Assembly: GCF_000265205.3 (NCBI RefSeq) | Contig: NC_018000.1 | Location: 2,852,001 to 2,916,000 of the forward strand | DNA: 64,000 bases | From: Sinorhizobium fredii USDA 257 | GTDB lineage: Bacteria; Pseudomonadota; Alphaproteobacteria; Rhizobiales; Rhizobiaceae | Reading direction: 5' to 3' | Shown here: positions 1-9,601 of the stretch, piece after piece | Position numbering within the stretch: the first letter of the stretch is position 1 | How the letters are laid out: every line of letters starts with the position of its first letter | The notes under the pieces: model-generated | Seen by the model: only the letters and a program-made list of their open reading frames with translations | Told to the model about the DNA's origin: nothing | Database searches by the model: none | Made by a program: the position numbers and the translations under genes

Positions 1-88
1 AGTCCGTTGCAGTGGCGAAGGATGTGGTTGTCGAGGCGAGCACAACCGCCAGCGATGCGAGGATTCCCTTGCGAGAAAATTGGTTCAT
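1..88 (-). CDS. exported protein, N-terminal fragment (runs off window)
   Basis: An ATG at 88-86 opens a reading frame that leaves the window at base 1, so only about 29 residues are visible. They begin MNQFSRKGILASLAVVLAS, a short basic start, a hydrophobic core and a small-residue stretch ending near SFATA, which reads as a Sec signal peptide. The mature protein is outside the window, so its function cannot be told. It lies downstream of, and on the same strand as, the small Cys-rich secreted protein at 199-570, with a 110-base gap. Confidence 0.6.
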   Translation of the reverse strand, partial: MNQFSRKGILASLAVVLASTTTSFATATD

Positions 89-198
89 ACGAAATCTCAC
101 CCAGGACGGGCAGGTCGGCCGCGTCCTTGAACAGACAATATGGTCGGATGCACCCGCCGACGCTTGGGCAGGACGAATCCAGCGGATCGAAGGTGAGA

Positions 199-570
199 TC
201 AGGCCTTGGGAGGTCGCGCGGGCGGCTCGATGATAGCCGAGGGCAGATGGCTGTCCTCTAACAAGCCGTGCGACAGTTCGCGGGACTCAAGACTGATGCG
301 CCGGCCGCCCGTGTCCTCATGGGCGAGAATGGTGGAGGAGCATAAGAGTGCGAGCGGACACGCCCTACCGCATTCGTTCTTTTGGGCGGGCTGCTGCTCC
401 GGACAGCAGGACATGTCCTCGGCGCCTTCCATGCCCGGCACGGCTTCCATCTGCATGTCGGACGAAAGTGCCATCGCATTCGCCGCCACGCTCATGCTCA
501 CGGGACCGAACACGACCCCGAGCAGCGCTAACAGACAAAGAAAGCGCCGGAGCGCGACGACAGCGAACAT
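199..570 (-). CDS. small secreted Cys-rich protein (DUF2946-like)
   Basis: A 123-residue frame beginning MFAVVALRRFLCLLALLGVV, a signal peptide or membrane anchor. A Met-rich patch (MQMEAVPGMEGAEDM) and a cysteine cluster (MSCCPEQQ, then ECGRACPLALLC) follow. Small secreted proteins with Met and Cys clusters of this kind are often found near copper or heavy-metal genes, so a metal-related periplasmic role is possible but only inferred. Upstream in-frame ATGs at 600 and a start at 639 exist; the internal start is preferred because it puts the hydrophobic segment at the N terminus. No clear ribosome site supports any of the three. Its neighbours are an exported protein downstream and an orphan Rieske protein upstream. 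Confidence 0.5.
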   Translation of the reverse strand: MFAVVALRRFLCLLALLGVVFGPVSMSVAANAMALSSDMQMEAVPGMEGAEDMSCCPEQQPAQKNECGRACPLALLCSSTILAHEDTGGRRISLESRELSHGLLEDSHLPSAIIEPPARPPKA

Positions 571-674
571 GCGCTTATGCTTGCATAGCGCGCCGTTCAT
601 TGGAAGACGGTCACGGAAAGTTGCGACCGAGGGCCGCATCCGACCTCCACTGGGTTATTTAACCAGGCAGAGGA

Positions 675-1238
675 CTATCCAATCCGCACAACAGTTTCGG
701 ACACGAATTCGAACCGCGGAATCGCAAGGTTCTCCGGTGCGGGTCCCTTGCGGACCCTGCCGGCGGTATCATAGTGCGATCCGTGGCAGGGGCAGAACCA
801 GCCCCCGAAATCGCCGGCCTGTCCTAGAGGCACGCAGCCGAGATGCGTGCAGACGCCAATCATCACGATCCAGTTCTCCTTCGCCTCCCCGGCGGAGCGG
901 GCGACATCGGTCGCAGGCTGGTCGTCGGAAAGGTTGGCGTTCCGGGCGAATGGATCCTTTAGATCATCAAGTGCTGTCGCCTTTGCCGCCTCGATCTCCT
1001 GCTGGGTGCGGTTTCGAATGAAGACCGGCCGACCGCGCCATTTGACGGTCAGAGACATGCCTTCTGCGAGGGATGATACATCCACCTCGATGGAGGCCAT
1101 CGCGAGCGTCGATGCGTCAGGACGCATCTGGTCAATGAATGGCCAGGACGCGGCCCCGACACCGACGGCCCCCGCCATGGCTGTCACCAGATAGAGAAAA
1201 TCGCGTTTGGTTGGCCCGCCTGGTTCGTCTATCGCCAC
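675..1238 (-). CDS. petA: Rieske iron-sulfur protein (cytochrome bc1 iron-sulfur subunit type)
   Basis: A 187-residue protein matching the usual length of ubiquinol-cytochrome c reductase Rieske subunits. The N terminus has a twin-arginine-like [10 protein letters not shown] followed by one hydrophobic anchor (about residues 16-35). The 2Fe-2S binding loops are both intact: CTHLGC near residue 130 and CPCHGSHYD near residue 149, giving two Cys and two His ligands plus the disulfide Cys. In the bc1 complex it passes electrons from ubiquinol to cytochrome c1. No cytochrome b or c1 gene adjoins it here, so it is an orphan copy that must either join a complex encoded elsewhere or serve another oxidoreductase. 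The start is a GTG with GAGG about nine bases upstream. Confidence 0.85.
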   Translation of the reverse strand: MAIDEPGGPTKRDFLYLVTAMAGAVGVGAASWPFIDQMRPDASTLAMASIEVDVSSLAEGMSLTVKWRGRPVFIRNRTQQEIEAAKATALDDLKDPFARNANLSDDQPATDVARSAGEAKENWIVMIGVCTHLGCVPLGQAGDFGGWFCPCHGSHYDTAGRVRKGPAPENLAIPRFEFVSETVVRIG

Positions 1239-1477
1239 AGGAATAGTGCCTCGTTATGGCGCTTAGCTGGTCCCGTTGCAAAAGATCGTGGATCGCCCTG
1301 CCCAACCGGGGCGTGGTGACGACGATCTTTCGAGAGAAGCTCTGCGCAGCCATTATACGTCCAAGCCCCAAGCGATGGGAATGGCAACTGAGTCCGGCAA
1401 AAGCCGCCCTCCGGCTCACCGAATTGGACTTCTGCTCACCACCATTCCGCGAGGCTGATGAAGGCGTACTCTCGACT

Positions 1478-1504
1478 GATAGTGTTGAAGAAGTCAGGCT
1501 TGAA
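1478..1504 (+). repeat. left terminal inverted repeat of the IS1182-type element
   Basis: 27 bases beginning GATAGTGTTGAA. They pair with 2986-3012 with one mismatch (position 13, G against A). It is the end downstream of the transposase stop codon. Confidence 0.85.
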
Positions 1505-1561
1505 GCCGGTAGAGTAGCTCGCTCAGGGCGTCGCGATTGAGGTCGACGCGACCTCCTCGGC

Positions 1562-2935
1562 CTAAGTGGCCGGGATTACCGTCCGCGGGGTGCAGATCTT
1601 GGCCAATTTCCTGAGGTTCTGGGCGATGGCGGCGAGGTGGAACTCATCGCGGGCACCGCAGGGGCCGCGTAGTCGCAATCTATCGAGCTTCAGAATGCGT
1701 TTGAGGTGCGCGAAGAGCATCTCCACCTTCTTTCGCTGATAGCGTGACGTCTGGTAAGCGTCGGTTTTGGCAATGTCGCGAGCCATGTCGCGCGCGCCCT
1801 CATAGATTGAGCGCGTTACCTTGCGCGCCGGCGCCTTCGGACAACAGCGAGGCTTAAGTGCGCAGGCGTCGCAGTCATGCTTGCTCGCCCGATAACGTAG
1901 CGTGTTGTCCTTTCCCACACCGGTCCGCGGTGTCGAGAATGGCCGCCGGTAATGCTGAAGAATCTTATCACCTGGGCAGCGGTAGGTATCGCTTGCATGG
2001 TCGTAGGCGAAGTCCTCACGCGAGAAGGTGCCGTCCTTGCGCTTGGAGTTATCGAACACCGGGATATGCGGCTCGATCCCGCGCTCATGCACCAGCCAGT
2101 TCAGCATCTCGGCCGAGCCGTAGCCGGTGTCGGCAATCAGCCGTTCCGGCCACAGGCCGAGTTCCTCGTGAGTGCGCTCGATCATGGTCTTTGCAGCCGT
2201 CACCTCGGCCTGACGCACGGCAGTCGAGGGCTCCACGTCCACGATGATGGCGTGCTCTACATCGATGAGGTAGTTGGTGCAGTAGGCGTACACAGCCGGG
2301 CCGCCCCAAGAGGCGGTCCAGCGTGCCGCTGGGTCGACCGGCGAGATGAACTTGGGCTCCACCGGCGTGGCGGCTCCAAAGGCGGCATCATCCAGGGTGG
2401 CGAGATACTCTCCCACAGCCCGCTTGGCTTTGGGGTCAAGGTCCTCGGCTGTCTCGATCCCGCGTTGACGATGCGCGTCCGCCACGATCATGCTGGCATC
2501 GACGGCAAAACCTTCGCCGCCGACGAGACCTTCTCTCATGCAGCGCCGCACGACGGTCTCAAACAGCTCACGCAGCAGATCGGCATCACGGAAGCGCCCA
2601 TGGCGCGTCTTGGAGAAAGTCGAATGGTCCGGCACATCACCCTCAAGGCCAAGCCGGCAGAACCACCGATAGACCAGGTTCAGGTGGACTTCCTCGCACA
2701 GCCGCCGCTCCGAGCGGATGCCGAAGCAGTAGCCGACAATCAGCATGCGGATCAGCAGTTCGGGATCGATAGAGGGACGGCCGATCGGGCTGTAGTAAGG
2801 CGCAAGGTGCTGGCGGACACCGGAAAGGTCAACGAAGCGGTCGATGGCCCTCAGAAGGTGGTCCGCCGGCACGTGCCGTTCCAGACTGAAGCCATAGAAC
2901 AGCTCCTCCTGCATCACACTTTGCTCACCCATCAT
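1562..2935 (-). CDS. IS1182-family transposase
   Basis: A 457-residue DDE transposase without interruption. The N-terminal region (about 1-100) has the IS5/IS1182-type DUF772 fold with SIGRPSIDPELLIRM-like sequence (here PIGRPSIDPELLIRM). The first catalytic Asp is likely in FAVDASMI (about 141-148) and the second in LIADTGYGSAEM (about 260). A Cys-rich zinc-like patch, CDACALKPRCC, lies near 350, and the C-terminal DDE_Tnp_1_6 region RYQRKKVEMLFAHLKR supplies the catalytic Glu. Its length is normal for the family. It sits inside clear 27-bp inverted repeats, so it is probably functional. Confidence 0.9.
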   Translation of the reverse strand: MMGEQSVMQEELFYGFSLERHVPADHLLRAIDRFVDLSGVRQHLAPYYSPIGRPSIDPELLIRMLIVGYCFGIRSERRLCEEVHLNLVYRWFCRLGLEGDVPDHSTFSKTRHGRFRDADLLRELFETVVRRCMREGLVGGEGFAVDASMIVADAHRQRGIETAEDLDPKAKRAVGEYLATLDDAAFGAATPVEPKFISPVDPAARWTASWGGPAVYAYCTNYLIDVEHAIIVDVEPSTAVRQAEVTAAKTMIERTHEELGLWPERLIADTGYGSAEMLNWLVHERGIEPHIPVFDNSKRKDGTFSREDFAYDHASDTYRCPGDKILQHYRRPFSTPRTGVGKDNTLRYRASKHDCDACALKPRCCPKAPARKVTRSIYEGARDMARDIAKTDAYQTSRYQRKKVEMLFAHLKRILKLDRLRLRGPCGARDEFHLAAIAQNLRKLAKICTPRTVIPAT

Positions 2936-2985
2936 CGACTCAATCTCCTTCCGATAAGAAGACTGAATCAGTGCTTTAGGACTGT

Positions 2986-3012
2986 TTCAAGCCTGACTTT
3001 TTCAACACTATC
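2986..3012 (-). repeat. right terminal inverted repeat of the IS1182-type element
   Basis: Read on the minus strand it begins GATAGTGTTGAA and matches the left end over 27 bases with one mismatch. It lies about 50 bases upstream of the transposase start. Confidence 0.85.
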
Positions 3013-3331
3013 GACCCATTTCGGTCGTTCAGCTACCGGCATCACGACGACCGCTTTTGGCCGCACACACGACATTGAGAACTCGCGGTAAATGCCTCTT
3101 CGCCCGCGTTGCGTCGTCAGGCGCGTCACCGCGATTCGCCGAAATCGATGTCGTCACTCCGCAATCTGCCATCATTCTAAAATGTTCCTTGGAGAAAATT
3201 CGCTTTCAGACGTTCGGTTCCGAATTCGACACTCGCCCCGGCTACGATCACGAAAGTCGTTTTTGCCCTACCACCAGCCACACCGAAAGGTCGTGACTCA
3301 TCACCTTGTTCCTGTGCATGCCTTCCGACCG
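3013..3331. other. intergenic, no gene recognised
   Basis: About 320 bases between the right end of the IS and the monooxygenase gene. Short open frames on the plus strand have no recognisable motif or ribosome site. It may hold debris of whatever gene the IS landed in. Confidence 0.4.
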
Positions 3332-4564
3332 TTAACTCACTGATCGCCTGGCGAGATGGTTCACCAGGCGTGCTGCCTCTTCAGCAATCCCGGGTATGGT
3401 TCCGGACTTCCGTGTCGATGCAAAGTCGAGGCCGGAGAAATACAGTCCGGGAACGAATCCGATTCCGTTCTGGTGAATAGGCTGGCCGTCGTCGTCGATG
3501 GTGTCCGGGATTTTGATCCACTGGAAATCGCCTCTGAAGCCTGTGCACCAGATCACCGACCTTATGCCGCTTGTCGCCAACTCGATTGAGCGGATCGGTG
3601 GACTGGGCAGGCGTGGGGCGATCATCTCGGCTGGGTCATCCTCGGCTGGCGGCGCGTTCAGCCCGGCGCGCCGGATGTAATCGTCAATAAAGCGCTTGAC
3701 GTCGGCTGAGCTCTCGTTGGCAAAGCGCATGTGCTCATCCAGGTTGTCGCCGAACATCAGGCTGCCATTCTCGATACCCAAGAAGCGACCGAGCAACACG
3801 ACGCCCTCAGTGCTCAGCGATTGCAGGCTGATGGTGTGGGTGGCACCGAGCAGGCCTCGCGGCGGCAGCTTCCCAGAAGGCAGGACGATTTCGCTTCGCG
3901 GCACGTCGAGATAGCCGGACAGGGTCATCCAATTGAAGATGTCGCCGCCGCGATAATGGCGGACCAGGCGGCCGGCTCGGCTCGTCGCCAGAAAGACCGA
4001 GCGTCCCGCGAGCGCCAGGTCCTCGGCAATCTGGCCGCCAGATTGGCCGCTGCCGACCACCAAGACAGCACCTTGTTCCAGTTCGGCGGCATTGCGGTAG
4101 GCCGAAGAGTCGAGTTGGCGGAGTGCTGTCGGCAGCTCCGCCGCCGTAGGCGGTCGCTTCGGACAGTTCAGGCTACCGCTCGCTATGACCACGTTGCGGG
4201 CCTGAAGTACACCGCGTGGTGTCGCCACGAGAAAGAGCCCGCGATCCTTGGACAGTTCCTCTACCGGAGCGTCAGTTATCACCGGCAAATGATGCCGCTC
4301 GACATAACTCTCGAGATAGGAGACGAATTGATGCTGTGTGCTGGCCCCCCCGGGGTCAGGCACGTCAGGGGAATCGCCGGGCAGCAACGAGCGGATGTTC
4401 GGCGAGTTCAGACGGAAGGAGTCCCAGCGTTGGGTCCGCCACGTCTCTCCGATCCGGCCCCGTTCGAGCACCCGATGATCGCGACCTCTCTGCTTGAGGA
4501 AGTAGCTGATCCCAAGCCCGGCCGAACCCGCTCCAATGACAACGACATGAAGAATCCCTGCCAT
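3332..4564 (-). CDS. flavin-dependent monooxygenase / CzcO-like oxidoreductase
   Basis: A 410-residue flavoprotein. The FAD-binding Rossmann motif is at the very start, VVVIGAGSAGLGISYFL (residues about 6-22), and a second dinucleotide motif VLVVGSGQSGGQIAEDL (about 165-181) would bind NADPH. WCTGFRGD near 345 matches the ATG-type motif linking the two domains in group B monooxygenases. The family oxidises small substrates with O2 and NADPH; the substrate here cannot be read from sequence. The start at 4564 puts the Rossmann motif at the N terminus and follows a GGCGGGG stretch; an upstream in-frame start at 4681 would add 39 atypical residues. It is monocistronic as far as can be seen. Confidence 0.82.
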   Translation of the reverse strand: MAGILHVVVIGAGSAGLGISYFLKQRGRDHRVLERGRIGETWRTQRWDSFRLNSPNIRSLLPGDSPDVPDPGGASTQHQFVSYLESYVERHHLPVITDAPVEELSKDRGLFLVATPRGVLQARNVVIASGSLNCPKRPPTAAELPTALRQLDSSAYRNAAELEQGAVLVVGSGQSGGQIAEDLALAGRSVFLATSRAGRLVRHYRGGDIFNWMTLSGYLDVPRSEIVLPSGKLPPRGLLGATHTISLQSLSTEGVVLLGRFLGIENGSLMFGDNLDEHMRFANESSADVKRFIDDYIRRAGLNAPPAEDDPAEMIAPRLPSPPIRSIELATSGIRSVIWCTGFRGDFQWIKIPDTIDDDGQPIHQNGIGFVPGLYFSGLDFASTRKSGTIPGIAEEAARLVNHLARRSVS

Positions 4565-4832
4565 GCCCCGCCAGCCTGCCGTGCCGAAATGGACGATTGC
4601 GTTCACAGTAACATGGAAGGCGATCAACTCTAAGGACGAAGGCGTTGTTCGCTTCCGTCCCGCAGGCTCGCAGCATCCCAAATCTCAAGGGAGACCGAAC
4701 TTCAGGAAAACTCTCGGCGCAACGACCGCCGAATGTAGGAAAAGCGCGGTCCTATCTCATGACCGCTCCCGGAACCAGACCAGGCGCTACCCCCTCAGCA
4801 TGAAATAGGCACACTATGCTCTTGTCGGTGGT

Positions 4833-5270
4833 GTGCACGCCAACTCCGTATGGTATTGTGGGCGATCCTGCGGCGGCTGTTTGGAGGGGGATCGCACGCC
4901 AAATGCATCCGCATTGCTCGGAACCTGGCGAATGCTCTCATGGACACGGCAAGTTGTTGCCTCCGGCGAGGTAGCCGATGCCATGGGTCCGGACCCGGTG
5001 GGATTTCTCTCGTATCAGGCGGACGGCCGAGTCATGGCGTTGGTGGTCCGCCGCTGGCGACCGATACCCAAGGGTCCCAGGCTTACGGAGAATGAGAAGG
5101 TCGCCCTTTTCGATGTCATGCTGGCCTATAGTGACTCCTATACGGTCACGGCAGGGTTGCCCATCACGTTGACGCAAGCTGGAATCCGCTTGCGGACTAT
5201 CCAACTTGATCCTGCTTTTTTCGATCAGTGGCGACAGGTTGGTGATCACGCCGCACCGGGCATTTTGTGA
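4833..5270 (+). pseudogene. lipocalin-like domain protein, frameshifted remnant
   Basis: The frame from 4833 encodes a recognisable lipocalin-like (DUF1348/Lipocalin_5 type) core: LLGTWRMLSW, then VGFLSYQADGRVMALV and a MLAYSDSYTV segment. The next expected block, HHVDASWNPLADYPT, is present only in the +1 frame from about 5150. A further GDRLVITP block is in yet another frame near 5235. At least two frameshifts therefore break the gene, and the visible 145-residue product is truncated and partly nonsense. The N-terminal 25 residues also look out of frame. The family is widespread in rhizobia and has no settled function. Confidence 0.6.
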
Positions 5271-5455
5271 CGGGCAAGGAAGTGATCTATCGAATAGAAT
5301 TTCAGAAGCTTGAAGGGGCGGTCAACGATGACCCGCGATGTCGCCATCGCCAAGGCAGCGCGGTCGGGAGGCACACGATACCATGCCACCGCCGCGCCTG
5401 GGTATTTCCAGGTGCAGCGGTCAGTGGGCTTTGACGAACGCTGTGGGGTGCTACC

Positions 5456-5940
5456 ATGACGAGCGCGATCGACATTCCCGAATGGAACGCCGTTCTGGAC
5501 TTCTGGTTTCCCGAGAGGTGCCGGCCGGACTTCGATGTCCGCAGCCACCAGGAATACTGGGTGTGGCGGATGCGTGGAGGGGCGGACGAAGAGATCGTCG
5601 CCCGGTTTACCGAAACGGCTGAAGCAGCTGCACGCGACGAACTTGGCCACTGGGCGGACGATCCTCACGGACGGCTGGCCCTGATCATAGCGCTCGACCA
5701 GTTCCCGCGCTCGATCTGGCGCGATACGCCGCGTGCCTTTTCCCAGGACGGCAAAGCACTCGCCCTGGCGGTCGAAGGCTATTCGAACGGCCACTATGGC
5801 GCATTGGAAACGCCCTGGTACAAGACCATCTACAATTTGCCGCTCGCCCATTGCGAGGGACCCGATCATCTCGAGCGGCTCGACCGGGCGATCGCGCTGG
5901 CACAGGATATCCTTGCCGAGGCACCGGCGCATCTGCAGCG
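5456..5940 (+). pseudogene. DUF924 family protein, cut off by an insertion
   Basis: The frame starts MTSAIDIPEWNAVLDFWFPE and continues with the characteristic DUF924 blocks: ALIIALDQFPRSIWRDTPRA (about 80-99) and the YNLPLAHCEGPDHLER segment (about 123-140). Members are about 180-200 residues of all-helical, TPR-like fold with unknown function. Here the similarity stops at LAEAPAHLQ near 5937, and the remaining C-terminal residues are a low-complexity run read out of frame through transposase DNA. The 3' part of the gene is not found beyond the mobile-element remnant. Confidence 0.75.
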
Positions 5941-7125
5941 ATCCGCGCCGCCTGCGCGCAGTTTGTGGTGCTGTGCCGCCAGCTTAACCTGTTCACCCGA
6001 GCCGTCGTCGCCATCGACGGCAGCAAGTTCAAGGCGGTCAACAACCGCGACAAGAACTTCACGGTCGCCAAGGTCGCCAAGCGCATCGAGCAGGTGGAGG
6101 CCAGCATCGCGCGCTATCTGACGGACTTGGACCGAGCTGACCGGGAGGACGGCGATGTCGCCGGGGCCAAGACGGTGCGCCTCAAGGAGAAGATCGAAGG
6201 CCTGCGCCGGCAGATGCAGTCGCTCAGGGAGATCGGCAAGCAGGTCGAGGTCGCACCGACAAACAAATCTCTCTGACCGATCCCGATGCCCGGTCGATGG
6301 CAACCAGCGGCAAAGGCACCGGCATTGTCGGCTACAATGTCCAGATCGCCGTCGACGCCGAGCATCACCTGATCGTTGCGCATGAGGTGACCAATCTCGG
6401 CAGCGATCGGGCGCAACTGAGCGCGATGGCCGACAAGGCACGCGATGCGACGGGATGCGAGGAGATCACGGTGCTGGCAGACCGGGGTTATTACAACGGT
6501 GACGAGGTGCTGGCCTGCGAGGGCACGGGCATTCTGCCGATAATCCCCAAGACGCGGACATCCGGCAACGCCAAGCGCGGCCTCTTCACCGTGGCAGACT
6601 TCATCTATGACGCCGAGAACGACCGCTACACCTGCCCGGCGGGCGAGCACCTGACGAGGGGAAAGGTGCGCTCGGACCGCCGGGACAACATCGATCAGTA
6701 TCGCAACCTCACCGCCTGCCTGACCTGCGCCCTCAAGTTCCCGATGCACGCCCGACAAGATCAAGCGCCTGAAGCGTTGGCAGCACGAGGGTGTCCTCGA
6801 CAAGATGCAGGCCAGGCTCGACCGCGCACTGGAAGCCATGACCATCCGTCGGCAGACTGTCGAGCATCCCTTCGGAACGCTCAAGGCATGGATGGGCAGT
6901 ACCCATTTCCTGACCAGAACCCTCAACCAGGTGAAAACCGAGATGAGTCTGCAGGTGCTCGCCTACAATATGAAGCGGATGATCAATACCTTCGGCGTCA
7001 AGCCGCTGACGGAGGCGATCGCCGCCTGACCACGCGCGTCCGACAGCGCGCGCCGCCATCACGCGCGCAAAAAGTAGCAGTCATCGACAGTCACGCACCC
7101 GCGTTTTCACACGTCCTCGACCCTT
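5941..7125 (+). mobile_element. decayed IS1182-family element
   Basis: This segment starts where the DUF924 gene breaks off and contains a transposase that has lost its N terminus and carries two frameshifts. A likely right end lies at about 7104-7125, where the GTTTTCACAC-type terminus is seen. No matching left end is found, so the left part has been deleted together with the 3' part of the DUF924 gene. It belongs to a different subgroup from the intact element at 1478-3012. Confidence 0.65.
5943..7029 (+). pseudogene. IS1182-family transposase, N-terminally truncated and frameshifted
   Basis: Three consecutive pieces of one transposase in different frames can be joined. The first (to about 6270) contains AVVAIDGSKFKAVNNRDKNF with the first catalytic Asp and a coiled-coil segment. 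The second (from about 6275) reads SMATSGKGTGIVGYNVQIAV and LADRGYYNGDEVL with the second Asp, then a CTACLTC-like patch. The third (about 6745-7029) contains TVEHPFGTLKAWMG with the catalytic Glu and ends SVKPLTEAIAA-like (here GVKPLTEAIAA). Frame changes fall near 6272 and near 6742. The first roughly 100 residues are missing. It is non-functional as it stands. Confidence 0.75.
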
Positions 7126-7305
7126 CTGCGACATTCGTCGGCCAGGATGTAATCGGGCCAATGCTCGAACAGCGGACACTCCGCGGATAACCAGGACGGT
7201 CCAATCTCCGCACTGGGAGATGGTCGCGGAGGCGGCACTAAGCTATTCTTCCGTGATTTCGGAGTGGCTGGCCATGAGTACCGCACAGTACCAAGGGCCG
7301 AAGAG

Positions 7306-9102
7306 ATGACTAACCACGGAGAACGCAGGCTGGTGGCAGTCTTCGTTGCCGATGTGGTGGGCTACTCTCGCCTTGTAGAACTGGACGAGAGGGCAACGGT
7401 CGCGGCGATCAAAGATTTGCGTCGGGCCTTGTTTGAGCCCTTGCTGGCGGAGCACCGTGGCCGCCTCGTCAAGCTCACCGGCGACGGCCTGATCGCCGAG
7501 TTCGGTTCCGTCGTCGAGGCCGTTGCCTGCGCCGCTGAAATTCAGAAGCAACTGCCTGACCGGCAGGCGGAGATGCCGGTTGAGCGCCGAATTATCTTGC
7601 GTATCGGCATCAACCTGGGCGACGTTTTAGTCGATGGCGATGACCTGCTCGGCGACGGTGTCAACGTGGCGGCCCGATTAGAGCAGGCCTGCACGCCGGG
7701 CGGCGTCCTGATCTCAGGAACGGCCCACGACCAGCTTCCGGGCAAGCTGGATTGTCGCTTCGAGTACGCGGGCGAGCTGCGACTGAAGAACATTGCCCGG
7801 CCTGTGCGGGCCTACCGGATGGTGCTCGACAGCGCCCGTGACGCCGCAGCGGTCGCTTGGCCGTCGGCCGATAAGCCTGCCGTGGCGGTGCTACCGTTCG
7901 ACAACATGAGCGGCGATCCTGAGCAAGACTATTTCAGCGACGGCATCACCGAAGACATCATCACGGAACTCTCGCGCTTCCACGAGCTCATGGTGATTGC
8001 CCGCAACTCCTCCTTTTCGTTCCGCGGGAAAAGCATCGACGTGCGCGAGATCGGCCGCTCGCTCGGGGCCAGGTACCTGGTCGAGGGCAGCATCCGTCGG
8101 GCTGGAGATCGCGTACGTATCACGGCCCAGCTCGTGGATGCCGCCAGCGGAGCCCATTTTTGGGTGGAGCGATACGACCGCGCTCTCGAGGACGTGTTCG
8201 CGGTTCAGGAGGAGATTTCTCAAAGCATTGTCGCGACGGCGGCCCAGCGGATCATCCAGGACAGCGAGGTCGCGGCCCGACGGCGCCAGCCGGAAGACAT
8301 TCGCGCCTATGATCTGTTCCTCCAGGGGAACCGTCTTTCCGACGTGTTCACGCCGGAGGCTCAGGCGAGGGCGCAGGCACTCTTCGAGGCGGCGCTCGAG
8401 ATCGATCCGGGCTTTGCCCGCGCCCATACGGGTCTGGCCTGGGTTTACCTCAACCGTTCGGTCGAGGGCAGCGTCGGGGTGCCGCGGGCGAAGGACCTGG
8501 ACCGGATCGCGGCGCTGCGCCAAGCCGAAGAAGCGCTGGCGAAGGATCCCAACGATCCGCGGGTGCACTCCACTTTCGGATACATGTGTCTGATGTGGCG
8601 CGACTTCGACCGGGCCGAGCGGCACATGGACCTTGCCCGGGCCATGAACCCGAACGATCCCTTGATCCAGATCTTCTGGGCCTGGGTCCAGTCGTGCGTG
8701 GGAAAACCGGAGCGGGCCTTGCACGCGGCCGAGATCGCCTTCCGGCTCAATCCATGTCACCCCAACTGGTACAATTATTATTTTTCGCACATCCTGTTCC
8801 GGCTCGGGCGGGATCGGGAAGCGGCCGACCTTCTGGAACGCCTCATAGTGGACGCGCCGGCACGGCGGCACCCGCGATACATGGCCTTGCGCGCGGCAGC
8901 CTGCGGTCATTTGGGGCGCATCGAGGAGGCGCAGCGATGTGCCAGGATCTCCATCGAAGCGGTGGATAAGTGTTGGCAGGGCGATCCAGCGGCGGGTCCG
9001 CGGGAATATGTGGACTGGCTCGTGGACGCCTTGTACCTGCGGCGCGATGAGGACGCGGAACGGCTACGCGACGGTTTGCGGCGTGCCGGGTTGCCGGCTT
9101 GA
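7306..9102 (+). CDS. class III adenylate cyclase with TolB-like and TPR regions
   Basis: About 598 residues. The cyclase homology domain occupies roughly residues 5-170: FVADVVGYSRL carries the first metal Asp, KLTGDGLIAEFGS the second, and GDGVNVAARLE the Asn/Arg transition-state pair, so it should make cAMP from ATP. Next comes a TolB-like segment AVAVLPFDNMSGDPEQDYFS (about 190-209) and a run of helical TPR repeats to the C terminus. This is the common rhizobial cytosolic cyclase architecture, where the TPR region is thought to sense or bind a partner. The start ATG at 7306 gives the family-typical ERRLVAVF beginning; a GTG at 7264 would add 14 residues. It stands alone between a mobile-element remnant and a degraded region. 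Confidence 0.85.
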   Translation: MTNHGERRLVAVFVADVVGYSRLVELDERATVAAIKDLRRALFEPLLAEHRGRLVKLTGDGLIAEFGSVVEAVACAAEIQKQLPDRQAEMPVERRIILRIGINLGDVLVDGDDLLGDGVNVAARLEQACTPGGVLISGTAHDQLPGKLDCRFEYAGELRLKNIARPVRAYRMVLDSARDAAAVAWPSADKPAVAVLPFDNMSGDPEQDYFSDGITEDIITELSRFHELMVIARNSSFSFRGKSIDVREIGRSLGARYLVEGSIRRAGDRVRITAQLVDAASGAHFWVERYDRALEDVFAVQEEISQSIVATAAQRIIQDSEVAARRRQPEDIRAYDLFLQGNRLSDVFTPEAQARAQALFEAALEIDPGFARAHTGLAWVYLNRSVEGSVGVPRAKDLDRIAALRQAEEALAKDPNDPRVHSTFGYMCLMWRDFDRAERHMDLARAMNPNDPLIQIFWAWVQSCVGKPERALHAAEIAFRLNPCHPNWYNYYFSHILFRLGRDREAADLLERLIVDAPARRHPRYMALRAAACGHLGRIEEAQRCARISIEAVDKCWQGDPAAGPREYVDWLVDALYLRRDEDAERLRDGLRRAGLPA

Positions 9103-9466
9103 GGATGGCTTCCGCGGAACCGCTTTTGCACCAAACGAGCCATTCCGCCAACGGATCCGATGGCAGAGCTCCAACCGTCCGAGACGGACGTGAATTCGAC
9201 GTATCGACCCATTGCGGCCGCTCGCCAACACAACCGCGCATGTCCGGTGCTCGCGGCTTTGGTGACGCCCGATGTCGCGGCTAACTAGCTGTGAAGAAAA
9301 CATCGCTTCACCTGCTTCCCAAAGTGATCCGCAGTATTAACGCTCAGGGTAAATATATGTAGTTAATCGAGGTTTAATCTTTTCTGTCCAATGTCTTGGC
9401 AAGCATCCGGGGCCTACCTGCGGTGTTGTGCAGGTCGGCACAGCGGGTTCTTTCAATGGGTGGGGC
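9103..9466. other. intergenic, no gene recognised
   Basis: About 360 bases downstream of the cyclase. The AT-rich part around 9335-9385 may be the old promoter of the outer-membrane protein gene whose first 44 codons follow. Confidence 0.35.
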
Positions 9467-9601
9467 ATGGAGAAATTTCTGAGTGGCGTTGCGGCCGCTT
9501 TGGTCAGCGGCACGTCGCTTTATGCCGCGGATATCTATCAGCCGCCTGCGGAGGTGCCCTATGTCGAGCAGCCCGCCGAAGTGGTTCAGACGAGCGGCTG
9601 A
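9467..9601 (+). pseudogene. outer-membrane protein (Omp25/RopB-like), N-terminal fragment
   Basis: A 44-codon frame, beginning MEKFLSGVAAALVSGTSLYA, has a complete signal peptide and then the mature start ADIYQPPAEVPYVEQPAE. That is the typical N terminus of rhizobial and Brucella Omp25-type eight-stranded beta-barrel proteins. The frame stops exactly where the first beta strand should begin (after QTSG). The following DNA instead encodes part of an EAL domain. The fragment is therefore what is left of an outer-membrane protein gene after a deletion or recombination joined it to unrelated sequence. Confidence 0.65.

Larger units (their letters stand above)
1478..3012 (-). mobile_element. IS1182-family insertion sequence, complete
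   Basis: A 1535-bp element bounded by 27-bp terminal inverted repeats that differ at one position: 1478-1504 (starts GATAGTGTTGAA) and the reverse complement of 2986-3012. It carries a single full-length transposase gene. Flanks read GACT on the left (1474-1477) and GACC on the right (3013-3016), so a target duplication is not certain. The ends and the intact gene suggest a recent, possibly active insertion. Confidence 0.85.

Noticed and set aside
1474..3016. Target-site duplication around the IS1182 element
   Set aside because: Flanks GACT and GACC agree at only three positions, which chance can explain.
1952..3091. A 379-codon plus-strand open frame inside the IS1182 element
   Set aside because: It is antisense to an intact transposase and extends past the element end; no protein motif.
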